Positions 1-10,321 of a DNA stretch of 64,000 nucleotides are shown here, piece by piece. Both the position numbers and the translations under genes were made by a program. Location: contig NZ_JAKZHW010000001.1 of assembly GCF_022568775.1 (NCBI RefSeq), positions 682,001 to 746,000 on the forward strand, read 5' to 3'. This stretch comes from Sphingomonas telluris (lineage in GTDB: Bacteria > Pseudomonadota > Alphaproteobacteria > Sphingomonadales > Sphingomonadaceae). The stretch's first letter is position 1; each line of letters begins with the position of its first letter. Under the pieces are notes generated by a model. The model had not been told where the DNA came from and searched no databases. It saw only the letters and a program-made list of their open reading frames with translations.

Positions 1-1
1 T

Positions 2-1458
2 GCGAACGGCGCGCGCTGGATCGCGCTGATCGCGACCCTCGCTGACCTGGCGATCGGCTGTTACCTGTGGGCGGCATTCGATCCGAACGGCGCGCAGTGG
101 CAGTTCGTCGAGAACTTGCCGCTCGGGGGCGGAATTTCGTGGGCGCTGGGGATCGACGGCATCGCGCTCGTTCTGATCATGCTCTCGGTGTTCCTGATGC
201 CGATCTGCATCGGCGCGAGCTGGCAGGCGATCACCAAGCGTGTTCCAGAGTACATGGCTGCCTTCCTGCTGATGGAAGCGCTGATGCTCGGCGTGTTCGC
301 CGCGCAGGACCTGTTCCTTTTCTACGTCTTCTTCGAAGGCGGCCTGATCCCGATGTACCTGATCATCGGCATCTGGGGCGGCGCCGAGCGCATCAAGGCG
401 AGCTACAAGTTCTTCCTCTATACGCTGTTCGGCTCGGTCCTGATGCTGATCGCCATGATCTACATGGTGGTCGACGCCGGCACGACCTCGATCCCGGCAC
501 TGATGGCCCACGACTTCCCCGTGGATGTGCAGAAGTGGCTATGGATAGCCTTCTTCGCCAGCTTCGCCGTGAAGATGCCCATGTGGCCGGTCCACACCTG
601 GCTGCCCGACGCTCACGTGCAGGCGCCGACGGCAGGCTCGGTCATCCTGGCCGGCGTGCTCCTGAAGATGGGTGGCTACGGCTTCATCCGTTTCTCGCTG
701 CCGATGTTCCCCGAAGGATCGGCTTTCTTCGTACCGTTCGTGTTCGTTCTGTCCGGCATCGCCGTGGTTTACACCAGCCTCGTCGCGCTGGTTCAGACCG
801 ACATGAAGAAGCTGATCGCTTATTCGTCGGTCGCGCACATGGCGTTCGTCACCTTCGGCCTGTTCGCCTTCAACCGGCAGGGCATCGAGGGCGCGATGAT
901 GGTGATGCTCGGACACGGTCTGGTGTCGGGCGCGCTCTTCCTCTGCGTCGGCGTGATCTACGACCGCATGCACACCCGCGAGATTGCCAAGTACGGCGGG
1001 CTGTCTAACAACATGCCCGGCTATGCCCTGCTGTTCATGGTCTTCACCATGGCGAGCGTCGGGCTTCCCGGCACGAGCAACTTCGTCGGCGAGTTCCTGA
1101 GCCTGCTCGGAACGTACAAGGTGTCGAGCTGGGCCGCGATCGTCGCTACGACGGGCATCATCCTTGGCGCAGCATATATGCTGTGGCTCTACTGGCGCAT
1201 CGCGTTTGGTGTCGCTCGGACAGAGGAGGCGGCGACGATGGTCGATCTCTCCGCCCGCGAGTGGTGGCTGCTCGCCCCGATCGCCGCTGGCGTCTTTTGG
1301 ATGGGCATCTATCCGGAAAGCTTCATCCGTCCGTTCCGCAACGACGTCGGCCGCCTGCTCGAGCGGGTGGAGCGCGCGACGCCGCCGGGTGACATGCAAC
1401 TCACGCCGGGCAAGCCGCGGCCGCATGCGGCTCATGCGGCGCCCGAGGCAGCACACTA

Positions 1459-1459
<1 letters not shown>
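2..1459 (+). CDS. nuoM: NADH-quinone oxidoreductase subunit M, 5' partial
   Basis: Proton-pumping antiporter-like membrane subunit of respiratory complex I. The frame is open from base 2, so the true start lies left of the window; 485 residues are visible against about 500-515 for the family. The sequence is a run of hydrophobic helices with family blocks such as FEGGLIPMYLIIGIWGG near residue 110, KMPMWPVHTWLPDAHVQAPT (the amphipathic helix and its conserved Lys), and KKLIAYSSVAHM. The C-terminus is a His/Ala-rich tail. Its TAA shares its last base with the nuoN ATG, which suggests translational coupling within the nuo operon. Confidence 0.97.
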
Positions 1460-2891
<1,432 letters not shown>

Positions 2892-2895
<4 letters not shown>

Positions 2896-3578
2896 GCCGA
2901 ATCCGGATCGTCGAGCGGACCGGCTCGACCAATGCAGACCTGCTGGCCGACGCTTATGCCAAGGAAGGCTATTGGCTCGTCGCCATGGTGCAGGAGGCCG
3001 GTCGCGGACGGCAGGGACGGCAGTGGGTCAGCGAAACCGGCAATTTCTTCGGAAGCACGCTGGTTGAGCTTGCGCCGTCCGACCCGCAGCCCCAATCGCT
3101 CTCGCTAGTCGCCGGCTTGGCCTTGATCGAGGCGGCGGACGTTGCCTTTCCCGGCCTGCCGCTGATGCTCAAATGGCCGAACGACCTCTTGCTGGGCGGC
3201 GCCAAAGCCGCGGGTATCTTGATGGAGCGTAGCGCCAACCGTGTTGTCGTGGGATTCGGCGTGAACCTTGCCCTTGCGCCTGGAATTCCAGGTCGCGAAA
3301 CTGCTGCACTCAGCGAGGCGATGCTCCCGCAGGCCTTCGCGCCTTTGCTCGCCGGAAGCTTCGCGCGAATGCTGACACTGTGGAGAGCCTCGCAGCCCGA
3401 AGCCTTTGCGCGGGCCTGGCTTGCCCGTGCCCATCCGATCAGCACGCAGCTTACGGTGCACGGCGGCACCCGCGAGGTGGTGACTGGCGCGTTCGACGGG
3501 ATTGAGCCGGATGGCGCCCTTCGCCTGCGCCGGGGAGCCGACGTCGAAATCATCCGCGCAGGCGACGTCGAACTTTAA
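2892..3578 (+). CDS. birA: Biotin--[acetyl-CoA-carboxylase] ligase
   Basis: Transfers biotin from biotinyl-AMP to the biotin carboxyl carrier protein of acetyl-CoA carboxylase. Catalytic motifs are clear: ERTGSTNAD near residue 10, the biotin/ATP loop GRGRQGRQWVS near 37, KWPNDLLL and KAAGILMER. There is no N-terminal helix-turn-helix, so this is the short enzyme-only form (about 228 residues) without repressor function. The frame stays open far upstream inside nuoN, but no ATG, GTG or TTG lies between the nuoN end and the first motif. The best start is CTG at 2892, overlapping the nuoN TGA. An ATG at 2985 would delete the GSTN motif. The exact start is inferred. Confidence 0.9.
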
Positions 3579-3955
3579 AAGTCGGTCTTTCCGAACCTGG
3601 GAATTCCCTGGTTCACGCCCGGCGGGTCGAGCGTCGTCAGGTCAAGTTCCAGCGGCTCACCAATCCATTCGCCGAGGGCCGTATGATCGGCCAGATCATC
3701 GTTCGTGAGCGGGTGGACCAGAGCCCGGAGGCCGGAGGCACGGATCATCCCCTGCGCCCGGTCGAGCGAGGCCTTACGAAAATGTACTTCATACTGAGGG
3801 ATGGGATGCGGCCCTGCCTTTCCCTCGGTCATCCTGCCCACGAAGAGAACCCACGGCTCCGCCTCAAACCGGCTCCTGAGCTCGTCGGCGGCGGAACGGT
3901 CCTCGGCTGTGAAGTAGATGTGGGCATGGTAGGGCGCGTTTTCGGCGATCTGCAT
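3575..3955 (-). CDS. DOPA 4,5-dioxygenase family protein
   Basis: A 126-residue protein lying antisense between birA and coaX. It starts at ATG 3955; the same frame stays open far upstream by chance through coaX and rnj. The N-terminus carries HAHIYFT (His10, His12) and the middle has IPQYEVHF, both typical of the small DOPA 4,5-dioxygenase family (PF08883), cupin-like enzymes that open catechol rings in plants, fungi and bacteria. The substrate in bacteria is mostly unknown. Its TAA overlaps the birA TAA on the other strand (TTTAAA). It interrupts an otherwise colinear operon, so it probably has its own promoter inside the coaX 5' region. Family assignment is by motif recognition. Confidence 0.85.
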   Translation of the reverse strand: MQIAENAPYHAHIYFTAEDRSAADELRSRFEAEPWVLFVGRMTEGKAGPHPIPQYEVHFRKASLDRAQGMIRASGLRALVHPLTNDDLADHTALGEWIGEPLELDLTTLDPPGVNQGIPRFGKTDF

Positions 3956-4009
3956 TTGTCGGTCCACCGCCAAGTTGTGAACGATAGAAGGGACGGCTAG
4001 GGCGCAACC

Positions 4010-4789
4010 ATGCTGCTCGCCATCGACGCCGGCAATACGAATGTGGTTTTCGCGCTCGTGGACGGACGCGAGATCAAGACGCGCTGGCGTATCGCAACGG
4101 ACCCTCGGCGGACCGGGGACGAATATGCCGTCTGGCTGCACCAGCTTCTGCAGCTCGAAGGATATTCGAAGGCGGACGTGACGGCCGCGATCATCGGAAC
4201 GGTCGTTCCTCGGGCGACACACAACCTCGAAGTGCTCGCGACCAAATATTTCCACGTAGATCCGCTCGTGGCGGGGGAGGGAACGGCCGCCTGGCCCATT
4301 GCCCTGGACGTTGACGAGCCCCAAAACGTGGGCGCCGACCGTGCCCTCAACGCAATCGCCGCTCATGCCAAGTTCCCCGGTGACCTGATCGTCATCGACT
4401 TCGGTACGGCGACGACCTTCGACGTCGTCGACTATTCGGGGGCCTACAAGGGCGGGATCATCGCGCCCGGAATCAACCTGTCGATCGATGCGCTGGTCAA
4501 CGCAGCGGCCAAGCTGCCCCGCATCGCCATCGACGTTCCGGACGACAAGTCGGTCGTGGGACGCACGACCGAAAGCCAGATGCTCATCGGCATCTACTGG
4601 GGCTACGTCGCGATGATGGAAGGGCTCGTCGAGCGCCTGACACGGGAGATCGGTCGTCCCGTGAAAGTCGTCGCGACGGGCGGGCTTGCCGCCCTCTTCG
4701 ACAAGCACACGGACCTGTTCGACGCCGTTGAACCCGATCTCACCATCCAGGGGTTGGGCCTGCTGCACGAGAAGGTGGCGGCGAAGTAG
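4010..4789 (+). CDS. coaX: Type III pantothenate kinase
   Basis: Catalyses the first step of coenzyme A synthesis, ATP-dependent phosphorylation of pantothenate. At 259 residues it has the ASKHA-fold signatures of the type III enzyme: DAGNTN at residues 6-11 (phosphate loop), the pantothenate-site region around [17 protein letters not shown] from residue 130, and [15 protein letters not shown]. This class needs a monovalent cation and is not feedback-inhibited by CoA. Its TAG is followed immediately by the ATG of rnj with no gap, so the two are surely co-transcribed, an arrangement common in alphaproteobacteria. Confidence 0.96.
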   Translation: MLLAIDAGNTNVVFALVDGREIKTRWRIATDPRRTGDEYAVWLHQLLQLEGYSKADVTAAIIGTVVPRATHNLEVLATKYFHVDPLVAGEGTAAWPIALDVDEPQNVGADRALNAIAAHAKFPGDLIVIDFGTATTFDVVDYSGAYKGGIIAPGINLSIDALVNAAAKLPRIAIDVPDDKSVVGRTTESQMLIGIYWGYVAMMEGLVERLTREIGRPVKVVATGGLAALFDKHTDLFDAVEPDLTIQGLGLLHEKVAAK

Positions 4790-6430
4790 ATGGTTCCAGG
4801 CGAAGAACTGCTGTTTTGCGCGCTCGGCGGGTCGGGCGAGATTGGCATGAACGTCAATCTCTACGGCTGCCAGGGCCAGTGGCTGATGGTCGACCTCGGC
4901 TTGACCTTCGCTGATCCGGATTATCCGGGGATCGACCTGATCCTGCCTGATCTCGAGTTCATCGAGCGCCAACGGGACAGCCTCGCGGGCGTCGTCCTGA
5001 CGCACGGTCATGAAGACCATATCGGCGCGATTCCGTATCTCGCCGCGGACTTGAGGGCACCGCTTTATGCGACGCCGTTCACCGCCGGCCTTATCGCCGA
5101 GAAGCTGGAGGAGGAGGGGCTGACCGGACAGGTGAAGCTCAACGTCATCCCGCGCGATTCGAGCTTTCAGGTCGGCCCGTTCAAGATCACCTACGTCGCG
5201 CTCGCGCACTCGATCCCGGAAGGGAACGGACTGCTCATCGAAACGCCGTACGGACGCATCTTCCACACCGGAGACTGGAAGATCGACGAGACGCCGGTGC
5301 TCGGCACGCCGTCCAGTCACGACACTTTGAAGGCGATCGGCGACGAGGGCGTGCTCGCTTTGGTGTGCGATTCCACGAACGTTTTCCAGGACTCGGCTTC
5401 GGGCTCTGAAGCGGCGGTCCACGAAGGCCTTCGCAACGAAGTCGCCAAGGCGCGTGGCCGAGTGCTCGTCACGACCTTTGCTTCGAACGCCGCACGCCTC
5501 CAGACGATCGGCTGGGTCGCGAACGAAACTGGCAGGCGCGTCTGCATGGCGGGCCGCTCCCTCGACCGCATCGTGCGCGTCGCCAAATCCACGGGCTATC
5601 TGCTCGACTTCCCCGAGACGGTCGATTTCGACACCGCCATGCGGCTGCCGAAGAGCGAGGTTCTGATCATCGCGACGGGCGGGCAGGGCGAGCATCGCGC
5701 CGCCCTCGGGCGCATTGCGACGGGCAATCACGACCTCAAGCTCACCGAAGGCGATACGGTGATCTTCTCTTCAAAGATCATCCCCGGCAACGAAGCCGCC
5801 ATCGGGCGCATCATGAACGCGCTGTCTGACATGGGCGTGATCATCGTCACCGACCGGCAGGCCCATGTTCACGTCTCCGGGCATCCGGGGCGTCCGGAGC
5901 TGGCGCAGATGTACGACTGGATCCGGCCGGAGATCATCGTGCCGGTCCACGGCGAGCCGCGGCACATGGCGGAACATGCCCGCTTCGCGCTGGCGCACGG
6001 CGTTCCGCGCGCCATCATCCAGCATAATGGCGATCTCGTTCGTCTGGCTCCGAATGGACCCAAGAAGCTCGACGAAGTTCGCGTCGGGCGGATGGTCTTA
6101 GATGGTGACGTTATCCTTCCCGCCGACGGGTCAACCGTTACCGAGCGCCGCCGGCTAATGTTTACAGGTCTAGTGAGCGTCGCTGTGCCGGTCGGTACGG
6201 ACGGGAAACTTGCGGGCTCGCCGGTCGTCCGCCCGTTCGGCATCCCCGTCGAGGAAGACCGCGACGATTTCATCGCCGACGCCACGAACTCCGCCGAGAG
6301 TGCCTTCAACCCTTCGGCAAGCGAGGACCAGATGCGCGAAGCGGTGCGCCTCGCCGTCAGGCGCTGCGCGACTGCCTGGACGGGCAAGCGGCCGCTGGTC
6401 GATGTCATGCTGGTGAAGACCAAGGAATGA
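4790..6430 (+). CDS. rnj: Ribonuclease J
   Basis: Metallo-beta-lactamase/beta-CASP ribonuclease with 5'-3' exonuclease and endonuclease activity, used in mRNA decay and rRNA 5' maturation. The zinc motif LTHGHEDH is at residues 72-77 (His72, His74, Asp76, His77); further metal ligands are in VALAHSIPEG and FHTGDWKID. The beta-CASP region includes TGGQGEHRAAL and the late motif VHVSGHPGR and PVHGEPRH. Length 546 residues is normal. The start is ATG directly after coaX; the stop overlaps the next gene by four bases (ATGA). Alphaproteobacteria commonly use RNase J beside RNase E. Confidence 0.96.
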   Translation: MVPGEELLFCALGGSGEIGMNVNLYGCQGQWLMVDLGLTFADPDYPGIDLILPDLEFIERQRDSLAGVVLTHGHEDHIGAIPYLAADLRAPLYATPFTAGLIAEKLEEEGLTGQVKLNVIPRDSSFQVGPFKITYVALAHSIPEGNGLLIETPYGRIFHTGDWKIDETPVLGTPSSHDTLKAIGDEGVLALVCDSTNVFQDSASGSEAAVHEGLRNEVAKARGRVLVTTFASNAARLQTIGWVANETGRRVCMAGRSLDRIVRVAKSTGYLLDFPETVDFDTAMRLPKSEVLIIATGGQGEHRAALGRIATGNHDLKLTEGDTVIFSSKIIPGNEAAIGRIMNALSDMGVIIVTDRQAHVHVSGHPGRPELAQMYDWIRPEIIVPVHGEPRHMAEHARFALAHGVPRAIIQHNGDLVRLAPNGPKKLDEVRVGRMVLDGDVILPADGSTVTERRRLMFTGLVSVAVPVGTDGKLAGSPVVRPFGIPVEEDRDDFIADATNSAESAFNPSASEDQMREAVRLAVRRCATAWTGKRPLVDVMLVKTKE

Positions 6431-6687
6431 AGTGGACGTCGATCTCCGCGATCTACTTCCTGTTCTTCGTCGCCAGCGCCTTCGTGCTTCTGCCGTTCGG
6501 AGTGAAGACGCATGAGGAAGCCGGGATCGAAAAGGTCCCGGGACAGGCGGACAGCGCACCGCACCGGTTCGACCTCAAGCGGCATCTGCTGAAGGCCGCG
6601 CTCCTGGGCGCGATACTGACCGCCGCCTACTACGTGAATTACGTCAACGGCTGGATCACAGCCGAGGACCTCGACTTCTACAATTAG
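6427..6687 (+). CDS. DUF1467 family small membrane protein
   Basis: An 86-residue protein with two hydrophobic segments, at about residues 5-27 (after the MKWTS start) and 53-72, separated by a soluble loop containing PFGVKTHEEAG. This loop and the overall layout match DUF1467, a small inner-membrane family found almost only in alphaproteobacteria and regularly next to RNase J or proS. Function is unknown. It overlaps rnj by four bases (ATGA) and is therefore translationally coupled to it. The downstream gene is on the other strand, so this is the end of the operon that begins with the nuo genes or at coaX. Confidence 0.9.
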   Translation: MKWTSISAIYFLFFVASAFVLLPFGVKTHEEAGIEKVPGQADSAPHRFDLKRHLLKAALLGAILTAAYYVNYVNGWITAEDLDFYN

Positions 6688-6696
6688 GTTCGGCGC

Positions 6697-8997
6697 CTAG
6701 CGGCGCTTGTCGACCACCTGCGCGAGCGCTGCGTAGAGCTTGCCCATATCCGACGACATCAGGGTCACGGCGATCATGCCGCCGTCGCGCTCCGCCAGCA
6801 CGCGCCGCAGCATCGACTCGAAGTCGTGGACGTAGCGGTTCACGGACTGCTGGAACTCCGGCTCCGTGTCGTAGTGGGCGCGGATTGCCCGAGTCTCGGA
6901 TCCGTCGATCAGGCGCACGGCGCGCCGGGTGAACACGCCGCGGTTGCCCTTGAGATAGGAGTCCCAAGCCTTGTCGTCGACTTCGTCGGACAGGATCTTG
7001 CCGACATCGATCGCGGCTGAGTTCATCGAGTCGATCAGCATCGCGACGCGGCGGGCGAATGCCTCGCTGTCCTTTTCGCGCTGCTCGGTGCTGACCTGCT
7101 CCATATGCTGCTCGAGCGCCGCAGCAGTGCGGCCGAGGGTAAGCATCTGCTCGGTCAGGCGATCCGAAGCGGCTCGCGCTGCTTCCACTGCCCTGGCCGC
7201 GGTCGTCTGAACGTCGACCAGCCGCTGCTCGACCTCTTCGCGGATCACGCCTTCGAGCGCCTCGCGCGTCGCCGAAGAGAGGCTCGCAGCGCTCTGCGGA
7301 ACGACGTTGGCGATCGCCTCGCGAGCGCGCTCGGCGGCGTGCGATGCCGCTTCCTTCACCTGCACCATCGCATCGATGAGGGCAGGGCCGGTCTCGTTGC
7401 TGAGCTTCGTCGCTTCGTTCTGAGCCGCCGAAATTGCGGTTGCGAGCGACAGAAGCTGTTCGCCGGCGCCGCTCACGCCCTCATCCAGCGCGGCGAGCAG
7501 CGCGGCGAATTTGTCCTGCTGCTCTGCAATGCCCGCCGCGGACAAGCTGATGCGGTCGCTGGCCTCGATGGCGGCATTGCGCATCCATTCCAGCTCGGGC
7601 CGAATCGTCGTCGTTGCTTCCGTGAGGCGGTTCGCGCCCGCTTCGGCATCGCCGATGGCGGTCTGAAGCTGTTCGCGGACTTCGCCCGTCAGGCGGCCGA
7701 CAGAGGTCTGCAGCGCCTCGGCGCGTTCGGCCAGCGCTGCGACTGCATCGCCCTGTGTTCCAGTCTCCTGCGAGAGCTGCTGAAGCTCGCCACGGGCCCG
7801 GCCGATGGCTTGCTGGAAGGCGGCCGAGCGCTGATCTCCCTGCTCGGCGAGGTTGGTGAAGTGCTGATCGAGGTCCGCGAGCGCTCGGCTCGTCTCGGCA
7901 ACAATGCGCTGCGAGGCTCGCTCCTGCTCGGCGATTCGGGCCGTCAGCCCATCGAGCGCGCTGTTCGCGCTTCCCACGTTCGCGGCGAGAGCCTCTGCCG
8001 ATTCGGCTCCAGCACGTCCAATGCCGGCGGACGCCTGCTCGACGAGCGACGCTACCGCGGCTGCCTGCGCATCGATACCGGCGCGGATCTGCTCGAGCGT
8101 ACCCGCGGCGCGGCGCATCAGATCGTCTGCCGTAGCCGACAGGCGGGAGTTGGCGTCACCGATCGTTGCAGCCGCCGCTGCGCCGGCAGAGTCGATGCGG
8201 GCGAGCTGGTCGGAGAGGCTCTGGACTGCAGTTGCGACGTTGCGCTCGGCAGCCTGGCTCTGCGCCGAAAGCGCCTCGACTTGCTCGGAGAATGCCGAGG
8301 CGTGGCGCGATGCCGCGCTTCCGGCCACCTGAAGCTGCTCCGACATGCTCCTTGCCGTCGCCTCGGCGCGTGGAAGGTCATCAAGGAGGACGGCGATGTC
8401 GTTGCGGGCGGATTCCGCCGCGCGATCAAGCGCGACGCCGTGCTTCACCAATTTTTCGGTGCTCGAATCGAACTCGCGGGTGATGCCACCAAGCTTGCCG
8501 GTAGTCTCGTCGCCGAGCTGCATCAGGTGCTGGGCGATCATGCTGAGCTCGGAACGGCTGTCCTGAATGCGCTGCGACAAGACACCCAGAAGCCCTTCGA
8601 GCGAACGTGCCTCAGCCCGCATCGCGACGACCGACCGCGTAAAGCGCTCGGCTTCCTTGCGGCGCGTGCGGCCGAACATGAGCCAGATGAGCCCGAGCAG
8701 CGCCAGCGGGCCAGCAGCAAGTGCCAGCCATTGGGCAATTTGCGGGGAGGTCAGCGGCTGGCCGGCGAGCGATCTTCCCGCGGCCCAGGCGCAATAGCCG
8801 AGCCAGAGCGCGGCGAGGATAGTGAGAGCACTGCCAAGGACTGCGCGTCCGCCGGCGCCGCTGAATTCCTTCTCCGCCTCGGATTCGCGCCACGCGATTG
8901 GGTCGAAACTCGTCGCAACCTCCGGTTCCGCGTTCGCGGCTGCGAACCCTTCTTCCTGAGTGGTCGGATGCTTGGCGCGTTGCGGGTTCGGGCTCAT
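6697..8997 (-). CDS. Membrane-anchored long coiled-coil protein, possibly polarity or division related
   Basis: 766 residues. A charged N-terminal 45 residues is followed by two closely spaced hydrophobic segments (about 50-72 and 84-105), then some 550 residues rich in Ala, Glu, Gln and Ser with heptad character and many short repeats resembling apolipoprotein-like or chemoreceptor-like helices. A C-terminal non-repetitive domain (about the last 110 residues) contains KAWDSYLKGNRGVFTRRAV and ends in LYAALAQVVDKRR. The architecture (two N-terminal helices plus a giant coiled coil) recalls the Caulobacter polarity factor TipN; that is inference only. It is divergent from the gene at 9101. I do not recognise an enzymatic motif. 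Confidence 0.85.
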   Translation of the reverse strand: MSPNPQRAKHPTTQEEGFAAANAEPEVATSFDPIAWRESEAEKEFSGAGGRAVLGSALTILAALWLGYCAWAAGRSLAGQPLTSPQIAQWLALAAGPLALLGLIWLMFGRTRRKEAERFTRSVVAMRAEARSLEGLLGVLSQRIQDSRSELSMIAQHLMQLGDETTGKLGGITREFDSSTEKLVKHGVALDRAAESARNDIAVLLDDLPRAEATARSMSEQLQVAGSAASRHASAFSEQVEALSAQSQAAERNVATAVQSLSDQLARIDSAGAAAAATIGDANSRLSATADDLMRRAAGTLEQIRAGIDAQAAAVASLVEQASAGIGRAGAESAEALAANVGSANSALDGLTARIAEQERASQRIVAETSRALADLDQHFTNLAEQGDQRSAAFQQAIGRARGELQQLSQETGTQGDAVAALAERAEALQTSVGRLTGEVREQLQTAIGDAEAGANRLTEATTTIRPELEWMRNAAIEASDRISLSAAGIAEQQDKFAALLAALDEGVSGAGEQLLSLATAISAAQNEATKLSNETGPALIDAMVQVKEAASHAAERAREAIANVVPQSAASLSSATREALEGVIREEVEQRLVDVQTTAARAVEAARAASDRLTEQMLTLGRTAAALEQHMEQVSTEQREKDSEAFARRVAMLIDSMNSAAIDVGKILSDEVDDKAWDSYLKGNRGVFTRRAVRLIDGSETRAIRAHYDTEPEFQQSVNRYVHDFESMLRRVLAERDGGMIAVTLMSSDMGKLYAALAQVVDKRR

Positions 8998-9100
8998 GAG
9001 TGGCAGTTTACCATCTTTGTCCTGCTGCGAAAGCGGTTAGAGAGTGTAGTCACACGACGAATCCGGGGACCCGTCGCGTTCGGGATATTGGGAGGGGTGT

Positions 9101-10297
9101 TTGGCGCTCGGCGCTCTCATTGGCGCATACCAGGAGGATGATTCGGGCGGACTGGCGGCGCTCCTGCCGCTCGCTGGCCGGACTTTGCTCGAATATCAGG
9201 TGCGTGCCGTGTCTGCCGCGGGTGCGTCACCGATCATCGTACTTGTCGAACGCATCCCAGCCGCGCTCAACCAAGCATTCGATCGGCTTCGCGGCGAGGG
9301 CTTGAACGTCATCCCGGTCAGCGACGGCAGTGAAGCCGCGACCCGCTTTGAGGCCGGAGAACTGGTGCTTCTGATCGGTGATGGAGTCGCGCCGCCACTC
9401 GATCTCCTCATCGGGCTCGAAGCCGACGCCGAATCCCTCGTGGTGACGGTTCCAGATGATGAGCCGCATCAGGATTACGAGCGCATCGATGGCGCGAGCC
9501 GCTGGAGCGGTGTGGCACTGATCGAAGCGCGAATGCTTGGGGCAACCGCGGCCATGCTCGGCGACTGGGACCTGCCGTCGACGCTTCTGCGGCGCACGCT
9601 TCAGGACGGAGCGCGGCTGGTGCCTGTCGCGCCGGGCAGCGAACCCCTGCTGGCCCGGAATGCAGGCGAGCTTGCGATTTTTGAGCGCTCGTTGGTCGCC
9701 GCTTCCCGCGGTCCGTGTACCGATCTCGCTAGCCGTTTCGCGCTTCCGCTGGTCGAGGACTTCGCGACCGAGCGGCTAATGGAGACCAACGTCAGGCCGG
9801 TCTTACTGATCTACGCAGCGCTGATCCTCACGCTGGCAGGTGCGTTCGCGTTCACGCGGGGATGGCTTTGGACGGGGCTGATCGCTCTCGTCCTTTCCAC
9901 GCCGCTCGATCTGATTGCTCGCCGCCTCGGCATTCTTCGGCTCCGGCCACTTGCAGAGAAATCTCTTTCACGGCGTCTATTGTGGCCCGCAGCCGGCCTC
10001 GCGCTGCTCGCGCTTGGCTGGTGGCAGGCACAGGCCGGATCAGGGTGGGGAGCGATGCTGGCTGTGGCGACCGGCTTAGCGTTCGCCCAGGCTTACGACC
10101 TGGAAAAGACAGGGTCGGACTTGCCGATGCCCGCCTGGCTTTTGTCACGCCGCAACGCGATCCTCGCCGGCCTGCCGTTCGCGATTGCCGGAGCGTGGAC
10201 GGGTTATGTTGTTGGCGTGCTCGTATACGCCGCTATCTCGTTCTTCTTCGTGCAATATATTGTGCACCGCGTTCGGCCAGAATTGACGGCGCATTAA
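9101..10297 (+). CDS. Nucleotidyltransferase-like protein with C-terminal membrane domain
   Basis: 398 residues from TTG 9101, preceded by GGAGGGG. The first 200 or so residues read like a GT-A nucleotidyltransferase fold (LPLAGRTLLEYQVRAV, then LVLLIGDGVAPP, like the sugar-nucleotide or MobA type), but the Gly-rich NTP loop GGxGxR is not seen, so catalysis is doubtful. From about residue 230 there are four to five membrane helices, a layout seen in CDP-alcohol phosphatidyltransferase-like proteins; the DGx2ARx8Gx3D motif of active enzymes is not visible. A role in inositol or phospholipid head-group chemistry is possible but unproven. It is followed closely by the DUF2336 gene. Confidence 0.8.
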   Translation: MALGALIGAYQEDDSGGLAALLPLAGRTLLEYQVRAVSAAGASPIIVLVERIPAALNQAFDRLRGEGLNVIPVSDGSEAATRFEAGELVLLIGDGVAPPLDLLIGLEADAESLVVTVPDDEPHQDYERIDGASRWSGVALIEARMLGATAAMLGDWDLPSTLLRRTLQDGARLVPVAPGSEPLLARNAGELAIFERSLVAASRGPCTDLASRFALPLVEDFATERLMETNVRPVLLIYAALILTLAGAFAFTRGWLWTGLIALVLSTPLDLIARRLGILRLRPLAEKSLSRRLLWPAAGLALLALGWWQAQAGSGWGAMLAVATGLAFAQAYDLEKTGSDLPMPAWLLSRRNAILAGLPFAIAGAWTGYVVGVLVYAAISFFFVQYIVHRVRPELTAH

Positions 10298-10321
10298 CCT
10301 CAATCCGATAATGGCCGGGTA

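Noticed and set aside
3956..5731. Very long antisense frame continuing the dioxygenase frame to 718 residues
   Set aside because: It runs through coaX and rnj, both with full motif sets on the other strand. It has no family blocks and is explained by high GC and codon bias.
7105..9141. 678-residue plus-strand frame over the coiled-coil gene
   Set aside because: Arg/Gly-rich without motifs, and the minus-strand protein has clear membrane helices, heptads and a start at 8997.
10283..10300. TTAACC, a CtrA-like half-site, near 10285
   Set aside because: Only one half-site exists and it includes the stop codon of the preceding gene, so it is likely chance.
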